Below are positions 17,198 to 25,129 of a stretch of DNA of 64,000 nucleotides, in pieces. Both the position numbers and the translations under genes were made by a program. The notes beneath the pieces are model-generated. The model saw only the letters and a program-made list of their open reading frames with translations, ran no database searches and was not told the origin of the DNA. The DNA comes from Rhodopseudomonas palustris HaA2. GTDB lineage: Bacteria > Pseudomonadota > Alphaproteobacteria > Rhizobiales > Xanthobacteraceae. Where the stretch lies: contig NC_007778.1 of assembly GCF_000013365.1 (NCBI RefSeq), forward strand, positions 2,232,001 through 2,296,000. The letters are read 5' to 3'. Numbering within the stretch: position 1 is the first letter of the stretch; every line of letters starts with the position of its first letter.

Positions 17198-18433
17198 ATG
17201 TCCGGTCGCGACCAAGCTGCACGCGTTCTGAGGTCCGAGCCCGCCCAAGAGGCGGACCCGCGTGCCGCCGTGCCGCCGCAAGCCGCGCGCCCGTTGCCGG
17301 ACGATCCATCGACGCTGAAGCGCGCCGAGCCGGTGCAGCCCGACACCAAGTCCGAGCCGGTCGCCCCGGCGACGGAGCCCGCGGCGGCGGCGAAGAAGCC
17401 GGGCCGGAAGCGGCTGGCGCTGATCGCGGTCGGCCTCGCGGCGCTGGCGGCAGGCGCTTATTTCGGCACCGACTACATGCTGGTCGGCCGCTTCATGGTG
17501 TCGACCGACGACGCTTATGTGCGCGCCAACAACACCACGCTCGGCGCCCGCGTCGCCGGCCATATCGCCGCGATCGTCCCGCGCGACAACACGCTGGTGA
17601 AGGCCGGCGACGTGGTGTTCCGGATCGACGACGGCGACTATCGGATCGCGGTCGATACCGCGCGCGCCAAGATCGCCACGCAGCAGGCGACCATCGAACG
17701 GATCGGCCGCCAGGTCACCGCGCAGGAAAGCGCGGTGGAGCAGGCGCAGGCGCAGCGCGAATCCGCCGAAGCCTCGGCCAGGCGCGCCACGCTCGATTTC
17801 GACCGCCAGCAGGCGCTGAGCACCAAGGGCTTCGCCTCCCGCGCGGTGTTCGAGACCTCGCAGGCGAGCCGCGACCAGGGCACCGCCTCGGTCGCCGCCG
17901 CCAAGGCGGCCTATGACGCCGCGCGCGACAATGTCGAGGTCACCAAGGCGCAGCAGAACGAGGCCCGCGCCCAACTCGTCGAACTGCAGAGCTCGCTCGC
18001 CAAGGCCGAGCGCGATCTCGACTTCACCAATGTCCGCGCGCCGGTCGACGGCGTGTTCTCCAACCGCATGGTCAATACCGGCGATTACATCAACGCCGGC
18101 CAGCGCCTCGGCAACATCGTGCCGCTCAGCGGCGTGTACATCGACGCCAATTTCAAGGAAACCCAGCTCGCCCGCCTGAAGCCCGGCCAGACCGTCGACA
18201 TCTCGGTCGACGCTTACTCCGGCCGCAAGATCGAGGGCACGGTGGACAGCCTGTCGCCCGCGGCGGGGCAGGTGTTCACGCTGCTGCCGCCCGACAACGC
18301 CACCGGCAATTTCACCAAGGTCGTGCAGCGCGTGCCGGTCCGCATCCGCGTGCCCGCCGAGGTGGCACGCGAGGGCCTGCTGCGCGCCGGCATGTCGGTC
18401 TATATCCGGGTCGACACAAGGACCGGGAAGTAA
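17198..18433 (+). CDS. EmrA/HlyD-type membrane fusion protein
   Basis: 411 residues. A disordered Pro/Ala-rich N-terminal tail of about 75 residues precedes one membrane helix (LALIAVGLAALAAGAYFGTD), then the family signature STDDAYVRANNTTLGARVAG. A biotinyl-lipoyl-like half domain, a long coiled coil (about 160-280), the second half domain and a beta-barrel follow. It bridges the inner-membrane pump to an outer-membrane channel. The start follows CAGGAGA. Partner of the DHA2 transporter next door; the cognate TolC-like protein is not in this window. Confidence 0.92.
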   Translation: MSGRDQAARVLRSEPAQEADPRAAVPPQAARPLPDDPSTLKRAEPVQPDTKSEPVAPATEPAAAAKKPGRKRLALIAVGLAALAAGAYFGTDYMLVGRFMVSTDDAYVRANNTTLGARVAGHIAAIVPRDNTLVKAGDVVFRIDDGDYRIAVDTARAKIATQQATIERIGRQVTAQESAVEQAQAQRESAEASARRATLDFDRQQALSTKGFASRAVFETSQASRDQGTASVAAAKAAYDAARDNVEVTKAQQNEARAQLVELQSSLAKAERDLDFTNVRAPVDGVFSNRMVNTGDYINAGQRLGNIVPLSGVYIDANFKETQLARLKPGQTVDISVDAYSGRKIEGTVDSLSPAAGQVFTLLPPDNATGNFTKVVQRVPVRIRVPAEVAREGLLRAGMSVYIRVDTRTGK

Positions 18434-18446
18434 GCGAAACCAATCA

Positions 18447-18530
18447 CCGTCATTGCGAGGAGCGAAGCGACGAAGCAATCCAGCTCAGCGCACCGAGCCC
18501 TGGTTTGCTTCGCTTCGCTCGCAATGACGG
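18447..18530. repeat. Intergenic palindromic element, family A
   Basis: Perfect outer arms CCGTCATTGCGAG / CTCGCAATGACGG with inner AGCGAAGC and GCTTCGCT. It lies inside the two-gene efflux operon, between the fusion protein and the transporter, and would form an RNA hairpin in the shared message. Confidence 0.85.
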
Positions 18531-18566
18531 ATAGAACATTGCAGGTTGGCCTCTAAGGAACTGCCG

Positions 18567-20153
18567 ATGTCGGCATCCACCACAGCGACCGCCGGAGCGG
18601 TGCCGCAGGCGCCGTCCGAACACGTGCCGGCCAGCCGGCTGATCGCGTTCCTGATCATGGTGTTCGGGATGTTCATGTCGATCCTGGACATCCAGATCGT
18701 CTCGGCATCGCTGTCCGAAATCCAGGCCGGCCTGTCGGCGTCATCGTCCGAAGTCTCCTGGGTGCAGACCTCGTATCTGATCGCCGAAGTGATCGCGATC
18801 CCGCTGTCCGGCTTCCTGTCGCGCGCGCTCGGCACGCGCAATCTGTTCGCGATCTCGGCGGCCGGCTTCACCTTCGCCAGCCTGATGTGCGGTCTCACCT
18901 CGTCGATCACCGAGATGATCGTGTGGCGGGCGATCCAGGGCTTCCTCGGCGCCGGCATGATCCCGACCGTGTTCGCCTCGGCCTACACGGTGTTTCCGCG
19001 CAGCAAATTCAACCTGGTCGGGCCGATCATCGGCCTGGTGGCGACGCTGGCGCCGACCATCGGCCCGACGGTCGGCGGCTACATCACCGACCTGATGTCG
19101 TGGCACTGGCTGTTCTTCATCAACGTCGTCCCCGGCATCGGCATCACCATCGGCGTGCTGATGCTGGTCGATTTCGACGAGCCGCATTACGAACTGCTCG
19201 ACCATTTCGACTGGTGGGGGCTGCTGTTCATGGCGGGCTTCCTCGGCTCGCTCGAATACGTGCTCGAGGAAGGCCATCGCAACGACTGGTTCAGCGACGA
19301 GTCGATCTTCATCTTCGCGATCGTCTGTGCGGTCTGCGCCGTGGGGTTCTTCTGGCGGGTGCTGACCGCGCGCGAGCCGATCGTCGACATCCGTGCCTTC
19401 ACCAACCGCAATTTCGCGTTCGGTTGCCTGTTCTCGTTCTGCGTCGGTATCGGCCTGTACGGCCTGACCTACATCTATCCGCGCTACCTCGCCGAAGTCC
19501 GCGGCTACAGCGCGCTGATGATCGGCGAGACGATGTTCGTCTCCGGCATCGCGATGTTTCTGTCCGCGCCGCTGGTCGGCCGGCTGATGACGCTGGTCGA
19601 CATGCGCATCCTGATCGCGATCGGCCTTTTGCTGTTCGCCGCCGGCACCTGGCTGATGACCGGGATCACCCGCGACTATGATTTCTACGAGCTGCTGTGG
19701 CCGCAGATCTTCCGCGGCGTCGGCATGATGATGGCGATGGTGCCGGTCAACAACATCGCGCTCGGCACGCTGCCGCCGGAGCGCGTCAAGAACGCCTCCG
19801 GCCTGTTCAACCTGACGCGCAATCTCGGCGGCGCGCTCGGGCTGGCGCTGATCAACACCATCCTCGACGGCCGCACCGATTTCCACATCTCGCGGCTGCA
19901 CGACAAGGTGAATTGGGGCAACGCCCAGGCGGTCGACTTCCTCAACATGCTGACGCAGAAATTCCAGGGCATGGGCGACGCCTCGCTGATGGCGCTGAAG
20001 CAGTTCAACCAAATCGTCCACCGCCAGGCCGTCACCATGAGCTTCGGCGACGCGTTCTTCCTGCTGACGATCTTCTACGTTGGGCTCAGCACGCTGGTGG
20101 TGCTGGTGGCGAAACCGGCGAACCCGGCGGCAGCGGGGGGCGGGGGGCATTAG
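18567..20153 (+). CDS. EmrB/QacA-type DHA2 multidrug transporter (14 TM MFS)
   Basis: 528 residues, about 14 membrane helices. The DHA2 motif near helix 1 reads FMSILDIQIVSASLSEIQ, motif A region LSGFLSRALGTRNLF, and motif C region LVATLAPTIGPTVGGYI. It exports hydrophobic drugs with protons through the EmrA-type partner. The C-terminal periplasmic loop before the last helix (SRLHDKVNWGNAQAVDFLN) is the one typical of EmrB-like pumps. Start chosen at MSASTTATAG after AAGGA; a TTG seven codons earlier is possible. Substrate unknown. Confidence 0.93.
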   Translation: MSASTTATAGAVPQAPSEHVPASRLIAFLIMVFGMFMSILDIQIVSASLSEIQAGLSASSSEVSWVQTSYLIAEVIAIPLSGFLSRALGTRNLFAISAAGFTFASLMCGLTSSITEMIVWRAIQGFLGAGMIPTVFASAYTVFPRSKFNLVGPIIGLVATLAPTIGPTVGGYITDLMSWHWLFFINVVPGIGITIGVLMLVDFDEPHYELLDHFDWWGLLFMAGFLGSLEYVLEEGHRNDWFSDESIFIFAIVCAVCAVGFFWRVLTAREPIVDIRAFTNRNFAFGCLFSFCVGIGLYGLTYIYPRYLAEVRGYSALMIGETMFVSGIAMFLSAPLVGRLMTLVDMRILIAIGLLLFAAGTWLMTGITRDYDFYELLWPQIFRGVGMMMAMVPVNNIALGTLPPERVKNASGLFNLTRNLGGALGLALINTILDGRTDFHISRLHDKVNWGNAQAVDFLNMLTQKFQGMGDASLMALKQFNQIVHRQAVTMSFGDAFFLLTIFYVGLSTLVVLVAKPANPAAAGGGGH

Positions 20154-20206
20154 AGGCCCGTGCGAACTGCGGTGACGACGAACGGGCGCCGTGATAGACT
20201 GCAGTT

Positions 20207-20407
20207 ATGGCATCAGACGATCACGATCAGAAGCCGCCGGCAGAGCAGGGATTTGTGCTCGGCGCGGAGCACTTCGAAAAGATCAGCGCCGTGGAGGGCA
20301 TTGAGCTCTCAGACGCGATGCATCGGCGTGCGAAAGAATCGGAACGTCTGGGCCACTCCGCGGAAGAGCGGATCGCTCACATCAAGCGAGCTTACCGCAA
20401 GGGCTAG
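20207..20407 (+). CDS. Fic antitoxin-like small protein (VbhA-like)
   Basis: 66 residues ending one base before the fic gene, a layout typical of class I Fic modules. The sequence FEKISAVEGIELSDAMHRRA then GHSAEERIAHIKRAYRK resembles small Fic antitoxins, in which a helix carrying S/T-x-x-x-E-G/N inserts into the ATP site. Here SAVEG has the Glu-Gly but the Ser is one position closer than the canonical motif. Coding base use is less GC-rich than neighbours, as in the toxin gene. Confidence 0.7.
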   Translation: MASDDHDQKPPAEQGFVLGAEHFEKISAVEGIELSDAMHRRAKESERLGHSAEERIAHIKRAYRKG

Positions 20408-20408
20408 C

Positions 20409-20978
20409 ATGTATGATGCGGTTGCCGATCCGTATTGCTATCCCGGCACCGCCGTTCTGAAGAACCTACTCGATATTCGGGATCAGGCTACGCTCGATCA
20501 GTACGAAGCTGAAGTGACGGCAGCCAGGGCCGAACAACCATTTCCTTCTGGGAAGCTCGATACGGTGCACTATTGCCGTTTTCACCACCATTTGTTTCAG
20601 GATGTGTTTGAGTGGGCTGGACGATATCGCACTGTCCGGATTGCTAAAGGCGAGAATTACTTCTGCTATCCCGAGTACATTGCCGTGCAGATGAATCGTC
20701 TGTTTTCCGATCTGCGCCGCAGCAATTTCTTCCAGGGCCAGTCCGCTACAAAGTTCGCCGATACTGGAGGACACTTTCTAGCAGAGCTCAATTCGATCCA
20801 TCCTTTTCGCGAAGGCAACGGACGCGCGCAACTCGCGTTCTTCGCCCATCTTGCAGATCACGCGGGTCGCCCCCTGCAGTTGAAGCGGTTAGACCCGGAT
20901 GTCTTTATGACGGCGATGATTGCGAGCTTCCTCGGTGATGAGGCCCCTCTAACGGAAGTGATCGCAGACCTTCTGTAG
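20409..20978 (+). CDS. Fic/DOC-family protein with altered Fic motif
   Basis: 189 residues. Fic enzymes transfer AMP (or another nucleotide part) from ATP to target proteins. The N-terminal part resembles the Fic_N/flap region (RTVRIAKGENYFCYPEYIAV) and the core motif is HPFREGNGRAQL at H131-L142. The catalytic His, Glu, Asn and first Arg are present, but the last Arg of HxFx(D/E)GNGRxxR is Leu142. That Arg normally contacts the ATP gamma-phosphate and the inhibitory Glu. The gene and its antitoxin partner are less GC-rich than the surroundings, suggesting later acquisition. Confidence 0.88.
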   Translation: MYDAVADPYCYPGTAVLKNLLDIRDQATLDQYEAEVTAARAEQPFPSGKLDTVHYCRFHHHLFQDVFEWAGRYRTVRIAKGENYFCYPEYIAVQMNRLFSDLRRSNFFQGQSATKFADTGGHFLAELNSIHPFREGNGRAQLAFFAHLADHAGRPLQLKRLDPDVFMTAMIASFLGDEAPLTEVIADLL

Positions 20979-20988
20979 GGAGAATGGC

Positions 20989-21019
20989 GAAGGGCCCGGC
21001 GCATCACGCCGAGCCCTTC
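20989..21019. terminator. Hairpin between fic and rnpB, probable shared terminator
   Basis: GAAGGGCCCGGCG and CGCCGAGCCCTTC face each other across a short loop, with a single mismatch. It lies just past the 3' end of rnpB (minus strand) and 11 bases past the fic stop, so it can end both transcripts. The U-tract is weak on either strand. Confidence 0.6.
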
Positions 21020-21028
21020 ATTCAACAA

Positions 21029-21466
21029 GTATCAGTCGGCCTGTAAGCCGGGTTCTGGAGGGCACCGCTCGCCGTGAGGCGGAGCGATACGCGACGGCCA
21101 TTCCTCTGGGACGCTGTTTGCACAGCGCCTCGAGCAACCTACCCGGACGGCGGGTTTGACATCACCCTGCGGAGTTATCGCCCGAGAGCGAACTGTCCGC
21201 GATGCCGTCCCTATTCGGTTTTGCTCCCGGTGGGGTTTACCATGCCGTCTCCGTTGCCGGAGACGCGGTGCGCTCTTACCGCACCTTTTCACCCTTACCC
21301 CGCTTCGCCTTGCGGCTTCGCGGGGCGGTTCGGTCTCTGTGGCACTTTCCCTGGGGTCGCCCCCGCCGGACGTTATCCGGCACCGTATGTCGATGGAGCC
21401 CGGACTTTCCTCCCCCGCAGCCTTTCGGCCGGTGCGGGAGCGGCCGTCCGGCCGACTGACGGGCAA
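21029..21466 (-). ncRNA. rnpB: RNase P RNA (bacterial type A)
   Basis: Minus-strand RNA of about 438 nt, the catalytic subunit that trims tRNA 5' leaders. The conserved core GAGGAAAGTCCGGGCTCCA lies at 21412-21394, and GGTAGGTTGCTCGAG, AGAGGAATGG and GGGTGAAAAGGTGCGG(T) also match the family. The ends pair to form P1: TCAGTCGGCC near the 5' end (21459-21450) with GGCCGACTGA near the 3' end (21041-21032). Ends are estimated to within a few bases. Reading frames crossing it are shadows. Confidence 0.95.
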
Positions 21467-21698
21467 GCCATGCGGGCTGCGCGCGGCGGCGTCAAGCTGC
21501 GCCGGGGCTGGCGCTCCGCCTCCACACGACGAAATCGTGACAAGATGACGCAGACGGCCGGTTGGGAAACAATTGCAACGGTACGGCGCCGCTCCTAACG
21601 CTTGCGGGTTCCATTGTTCCCGAACGGCTCCGCCCTTCTTTTTTCTCCCCGCTCGCGGCGGTGCTTCCGATCTGATTCCTTCGAGAAAGGACGTTTCG

Positions 21699-22280
21699 AT
21701 GACCGCTTCGCGAATTGCAGCGCGGCTGACCCTGCTGATCGCTGTTGTTGCCGTGGTTCTGCCGACCCAGGTCGGCGCGCAGTCGATGTTCGGTGCGCGG
21801 CCGATCGCCGGGCCCAGTGACGTTGTCCAGGTGCGCGACGGCTGCGGCCCGGGGATGCGCTTCAGCGAGCGCCGCCAAGCCTGCGTCGAGGATTTCGACC
21901 GCGCCCCGCCGCCGCGTTACTACGAGGAGCGCCGCTACGTGCCGCCGCCGCCTCCGCCGCGCCGCTATGTCGATTGCGGCCCCGGCAAGCGGTTCAGCGA
22001 ACGCCGTCAGGCCTGCGTCTGGATCGATGGCGCACGCCAATCGGACGACGGCGCGGCGGCTGCCGCCATCGCCGGCGGATTGCTCGGCGCGGCGATCGGC
22101 GCGGCCGCGGCATCGGGCAATCGCGGCGGCGATCGCGACGTGCGACGTGGACCGCCGCCGCGCGGAGCCGGGCCCGCCCCGCAGGCGGTGCGGACGGCTC
22201 CCGCCGCCAGGCCGGCGCAAAAGGCGGCTCCCGCCGCTACACGGCCGGCCGCTCCCGCGGTCGGACGGATCGGTGGCTGA
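21699..22280 (+). CDS. Secreted protein with two CGPG...C repeats
   Basis: 193 residues with a signal peptide (LTLLIAVVAVVLPTQVGAQS). Two copies of a Cys motif follow, GCGPGMRFSERRQACVEDF and DCGPGKRFSERRQACVWID, separated by a Pro/Arg/Tyr linker. After them come a Gly/Ala membrane-like stretch (AAIAGGLLGAAIGAAAASG) and a Pro/Ala/Arg tail. The repeats resemble the C-terminal half of chitin-binding type-2 (peritrophin-like) modules, but the similarity is short. It stands alone between rnpB and the amidase. The start follows GAAAGGA. Function unknown. Confidence 0.75.
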   Translation: MTASRIAARLTLLIAVVAVVLPTQVGAQSMFGARPIAGPSDVVQVRDGCGPGMRFSERRQACVEDFDRAPPPRYYEERRYVPPPPPPRRYVDCGPGKRFSERRQACVWIDGARQSDDGAAAAAIAGGLLGAAIGAAAASGNRGGDRDVRRGPPPRGAGPAPQAVRTAPAARPAQKAAPAATRPAAPAVGRIGG

Positions 22281-22366
22281 CAAGCCATAACGCCATCGCC
22301 CTGCGGGCTCTGATCGCGTCAGAGCCGGCAGGGCGATGATCTGGCTGGTTGTTGGGCCTGCGTCGC

Positions 22367-23152
22367 TCAGCCCAGCGCAGCGGCGGTGCGGACCTCGACC
22401 GGCAGACCGCCGAGCAGCGCGTGCAGCGTTGCCAGCGTCGAGCCGTCGGCGATGCCGTCGACCTTCTCGGGCCGGAAATGGCGCTGGAAGGCGGTGACGA
22501 CCTCGAAGGTCGCGTGGTCGAACTTGCCGTTGATCGCGATGCCGTAGCCGTAATCGGCCAGCGCGCGCTGCAGCACCTGGACCGGTTCGCCCTCGGCGCC
22601 ATGGCGCAGCACCGCGCCGGCATCGATCGGCGCCGGCTCGACCCAATGCCCGACGCCGGAGGAGGCCAGCGCCCGCCACGGAAATTTCTCGCCGGGGTCC
22701 TTCTTGCGCGCGGGGGCCACGTCGGAATGGCCGAGCACGCGATGCGGCTGAACGTTGCGGCGGATGATGATTCCGCGGCACAGCGCGATCACCGCGGCGA
22801 TCTGGCGAAGCGGATAGTCCGGATAGCCCCAATCATGGCCGCGATTGATGATCTCGATGCCGATCGAGCAGGAATTGATATCGTCCTCGCCGGCCCAATG
22901 CGCCACGCCGGCGTGCCAGGCGCGCTTCGATTCCGGCACGCATTGCAGGATCCGGCCGTCCTCGAGCACGACGTAATGCGCCGACACTTCGGTGCCGGCC
23001 TTGCACAGCCGGGTCAGGGCGCCCTCGACGTCGGGCATGCCGGTGTAGTGCAGCACGATCATGTCGGGCTGGCGCGCCTTGTTGCGCTCGCCGAAATTCG
23101 GCGACGGGATCACGTCGGAAACGACGGATGAATCGGGTGTAAAAGTCTGCAT
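22367..23152 (-). CDS. AmpD-like N-acetylmuramoyl-L-alanine amidase with peptidoglycan-binding domain
   Basis: 261 residues. The Amidase_2 domain (about 15-170) shows zinc ligands in MIVLHYTGM and in RVLGHSDVAPARKKDPGEKF, with the Glu of SIGIEIINRG. A C-terminal PG_binding_1 domain (about 185-250) reads EPVQVLQRALADYGYGIAIN. It cuts the bond between MurNAc (or anhydro-MurNAc) and the stem peptide in wall recycling. No clear signal peptide, which fits a cytoplasmic AmpD role, though the binding domain suggests contact with polymer. It is divergent from the dcw cluster. Confidence 0.9.
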   Translation of the reverse strand: MQTFTPDSSVVSDVIPSPNFGERNKARQPDMIVLHYTGMPDVEGALTRLCKAGTEVSAHYVVLEDGRILQCVPESKRAWHAGVAHWAGEDDINSCSIGIEIINRGHDWGYPDYPLRQIAAVIALCRGIIIRRNVQPHRVLGHSDVAPARKKDPGEKFPWRALASSGVGHWVEPAPIDAGAVLRHGAEGEPVQVLQRALADYGYGIAINGKFDHATFEVVTAFQRHFRPEKVDGIADGSTLATLHALLGGLPVEVRTAAALG

Positions 23153-23735
23153 GGCCACGATGCCCTTGGGCAGTGGGACGGCACGTCGACGCTTCGACTC
23201 TGAGCCTGCAGACGCGAACGAACCTGACAACATCAGACGATCCAAACCCGGCAGGAGAACGGCGGAGGCGCGAATGCAGCCAGCCGCAGCGCCTGCCCAC
23301 TATCCGTGTGATGACCGTCGGTCGCAACTCGGCTGTTTCACGATTTTGCCATTTTCTGTGGACTGTGGGTGATCCGCATCATTCCAATACCGCCCCGCCA
23401 GCCGCCTGAAATCGCGGCTGTTCCGTCGGTCTGCGCGGACTCCGTCAACGTTTTCTTAAGGCTAAGGGACGTTACTGAGGGGTGAAGAGCCGAACCGCCG
23501 GGACCGGCCGGAACCACCTCTGCAAACCCTCAAGCCGATGGAAATCCAGCCGATTTCAGCCGGACCGTCGGGGGCGCGGGGAGCGGTCGCCGACGCGCCG
23601 GTTGGACCCGCCGTGGAACCGGGAGTTTCGAACGACGATGCGCCCGTTGCCGCCGACATCGCAGCCGAACTGTGCCGAAGCCGGTCCCCGCACGCCGCGG
23701 ACCGGTCGGACAGCCGCGCCGTCAGGGCAGGGCGC
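23153..23735. other. Long leader region upstream of the dcw cluster; no mraZ
   Basis: 583 bases between the divergent amidase gene and rsmH. Neither strand holds an MraZ-like reading frame, the gene that usually precedes rsmH. From 23538 the rsmH frame is open with an ATG and 66 codons of Ala/Pro/Arg/Asp-rich sequence without recognisable character. The promoter for the cluster must lie here; the stretch near 23445-23475 is the most AT-rich candidate. Confidence 0.6.
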
Positions 23736-24749
23736 ATGAGCGAAGCGCGCCCGCGCCATATTCCCGTGCTGGGCCCCGAAGCGGTGACGCTGCTGGCGCC
23801 GCGCGATGGCGGAATCTATCTCGACGGCACCTTCGGCGCCGGCGGCTATAGCCGGCTGATCCTGGAGGCGGCCGCGACGCGGGTGATCGCGATCGATCGC
23901 GACCGCAGCGCCATCGCCGGCGGCTTCGACCTGGTCCAAGGCGCCGGCGGGCGGCTGACGCTGGTCGAGGATCGGTTCTCCAATCTGGCCGAGGTCTGCG
24001 CGGCGCAGGGTGCGCCCGCCGTCGACGGCGTGGTGATGGATATCGGCGTGTCGTCGATGCAGGTCGATCAGGCCGACCGCGGCTTCTCGTTCCGGCAGGA
24101 CGGCCCGCTCGATATGCGGATGGGCACCGACGGGCCGACTGCGGCCGACGTCGTCGCGCGCGCGTCCGAAACCGACCTCGCCAACATCATCTACATCTTC
24201 GGCGAGGAGAAATTCTCGCGCCACGTCGCCCGCGCCGTCATCGCCGCCCGCAAGGAGGCGCCGATCACGACCACCAAGGCGCTGGCCGACATCGTCGCCT
24301 CGGTGGTGCGCGCCAAGCCGGGACAGATCCACCCAGCGACGCGCACGTTCCAGGCGCTGCGGATCTTCGTCAACGAAGAGCTCGACGAATTGTATCAGGC
24401 GCTGGCGGCGGCGGAGCGGGTGCTGAAACCGGGCGGGCGGCTCGCGGTGGTGACGTTCCACTCGCTGGAAGACCGCATCGTCAAGACCTTCCTCGCCGAG
24501 CGCAGCCGCGTCGGCGGCGGCTCGCGGCATCTGCCCGAATTGGCGCAGGCAGCTCCGAGCTTCACCGTGCTGACCAAGCGGCCGACGACCGCCGGCGACG
24601 CCGAGGTCGCCGCCAATCCGCGCGCGCGCTCGGCCAAGCTGCGCGGCGGCGAACGCACTGCGGCGCCGGCGCACCGGCCCGACGATCTGCCGGGATGGCC
24701 GACGCTCGCCGGTGTGATGAAGGCGGGCGTGACGAGGGCCGGCCGATGA
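23736..24749 (+). CDS. rsmH: 16S rRNA (cytosine(1402)-N(4))-methyltransferase
   Basis: 337 residues from [17 protein letters not shown], matching the family length. It methylates C1402 in the ribosomal P site with SAM. Motifs: [16 protein letters not shown] (SAM binding), [38 protein letters not shown] and [17 protein letters not shown]. An in-frame ATG at 23538 would add 66 residues of no family character; the 23736 start has AGGGCAGGG just upstream. It opens the dcw cluster and overlaps ftsL by ATGA. Confidence 0.95.
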
Positions 24750-25129
24750 TGCGCCTCATTCATGTCGTGGTGATCGGAATGCTGGTGTTCGCCGCGGCCT
24801 ATGTCTACCGGATCAAGATGGAGTCGACCGCGCGCACCGAGAAGGTGCTGCAGCTCCACGCCGAAGTGCGCAAGGAGCGCGAGGCGATCGCGCAGCTCCG
24901 TGCCGAATGGGCCAAGCTCGACGCGCCCGGCCGGCTGCAGGGCATCGCCGAGCGGCACCTCAAACTGAAGCCGATCACGGCGCGCCAGTTCGACCAGTTG
25001 AAGAACCTGCCGGCGCGGCCGCCGAGCATCGTCAACCCGAACGATCCCGACCCGATCGCCTCGATGATCGAGAAGATCGATCCCGACATCGTCACCGGCG
25101 CGCTGCCGGCCAGGGAGGCCGCGCAATGA
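24746..25129 (+). CDS. ftsL: FtsL-like cell division protein
   Basis: 127 residues: one N-terminal membrane helix ([20 protein letters not shown]) and a periplasmic coiled coil ([20 protein letters not shown]), the FtsL plan. FtsL pairs with FtsB and FtsQ and helps activate FtsW-FtsI at the septum. Identified mostly by position between rsmH and ftsI, since the family is poorly conserved, plus the motif [22 protein letters not shown] overlaps couple it to genes on both sides. Confidence 0.88.

Noticed and set aside
21032-21600. Overlapping open frames on both strands near 21.0-21.6 kb
   Set aside because: The region is the RNase P RNA gene; the frames are chance.
23538-23735. 66-residue N-terminal extension of RsmH
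   Set aside because: No family character, and a better-placed start with a purine-rich site at 23736; kept only as a finding.
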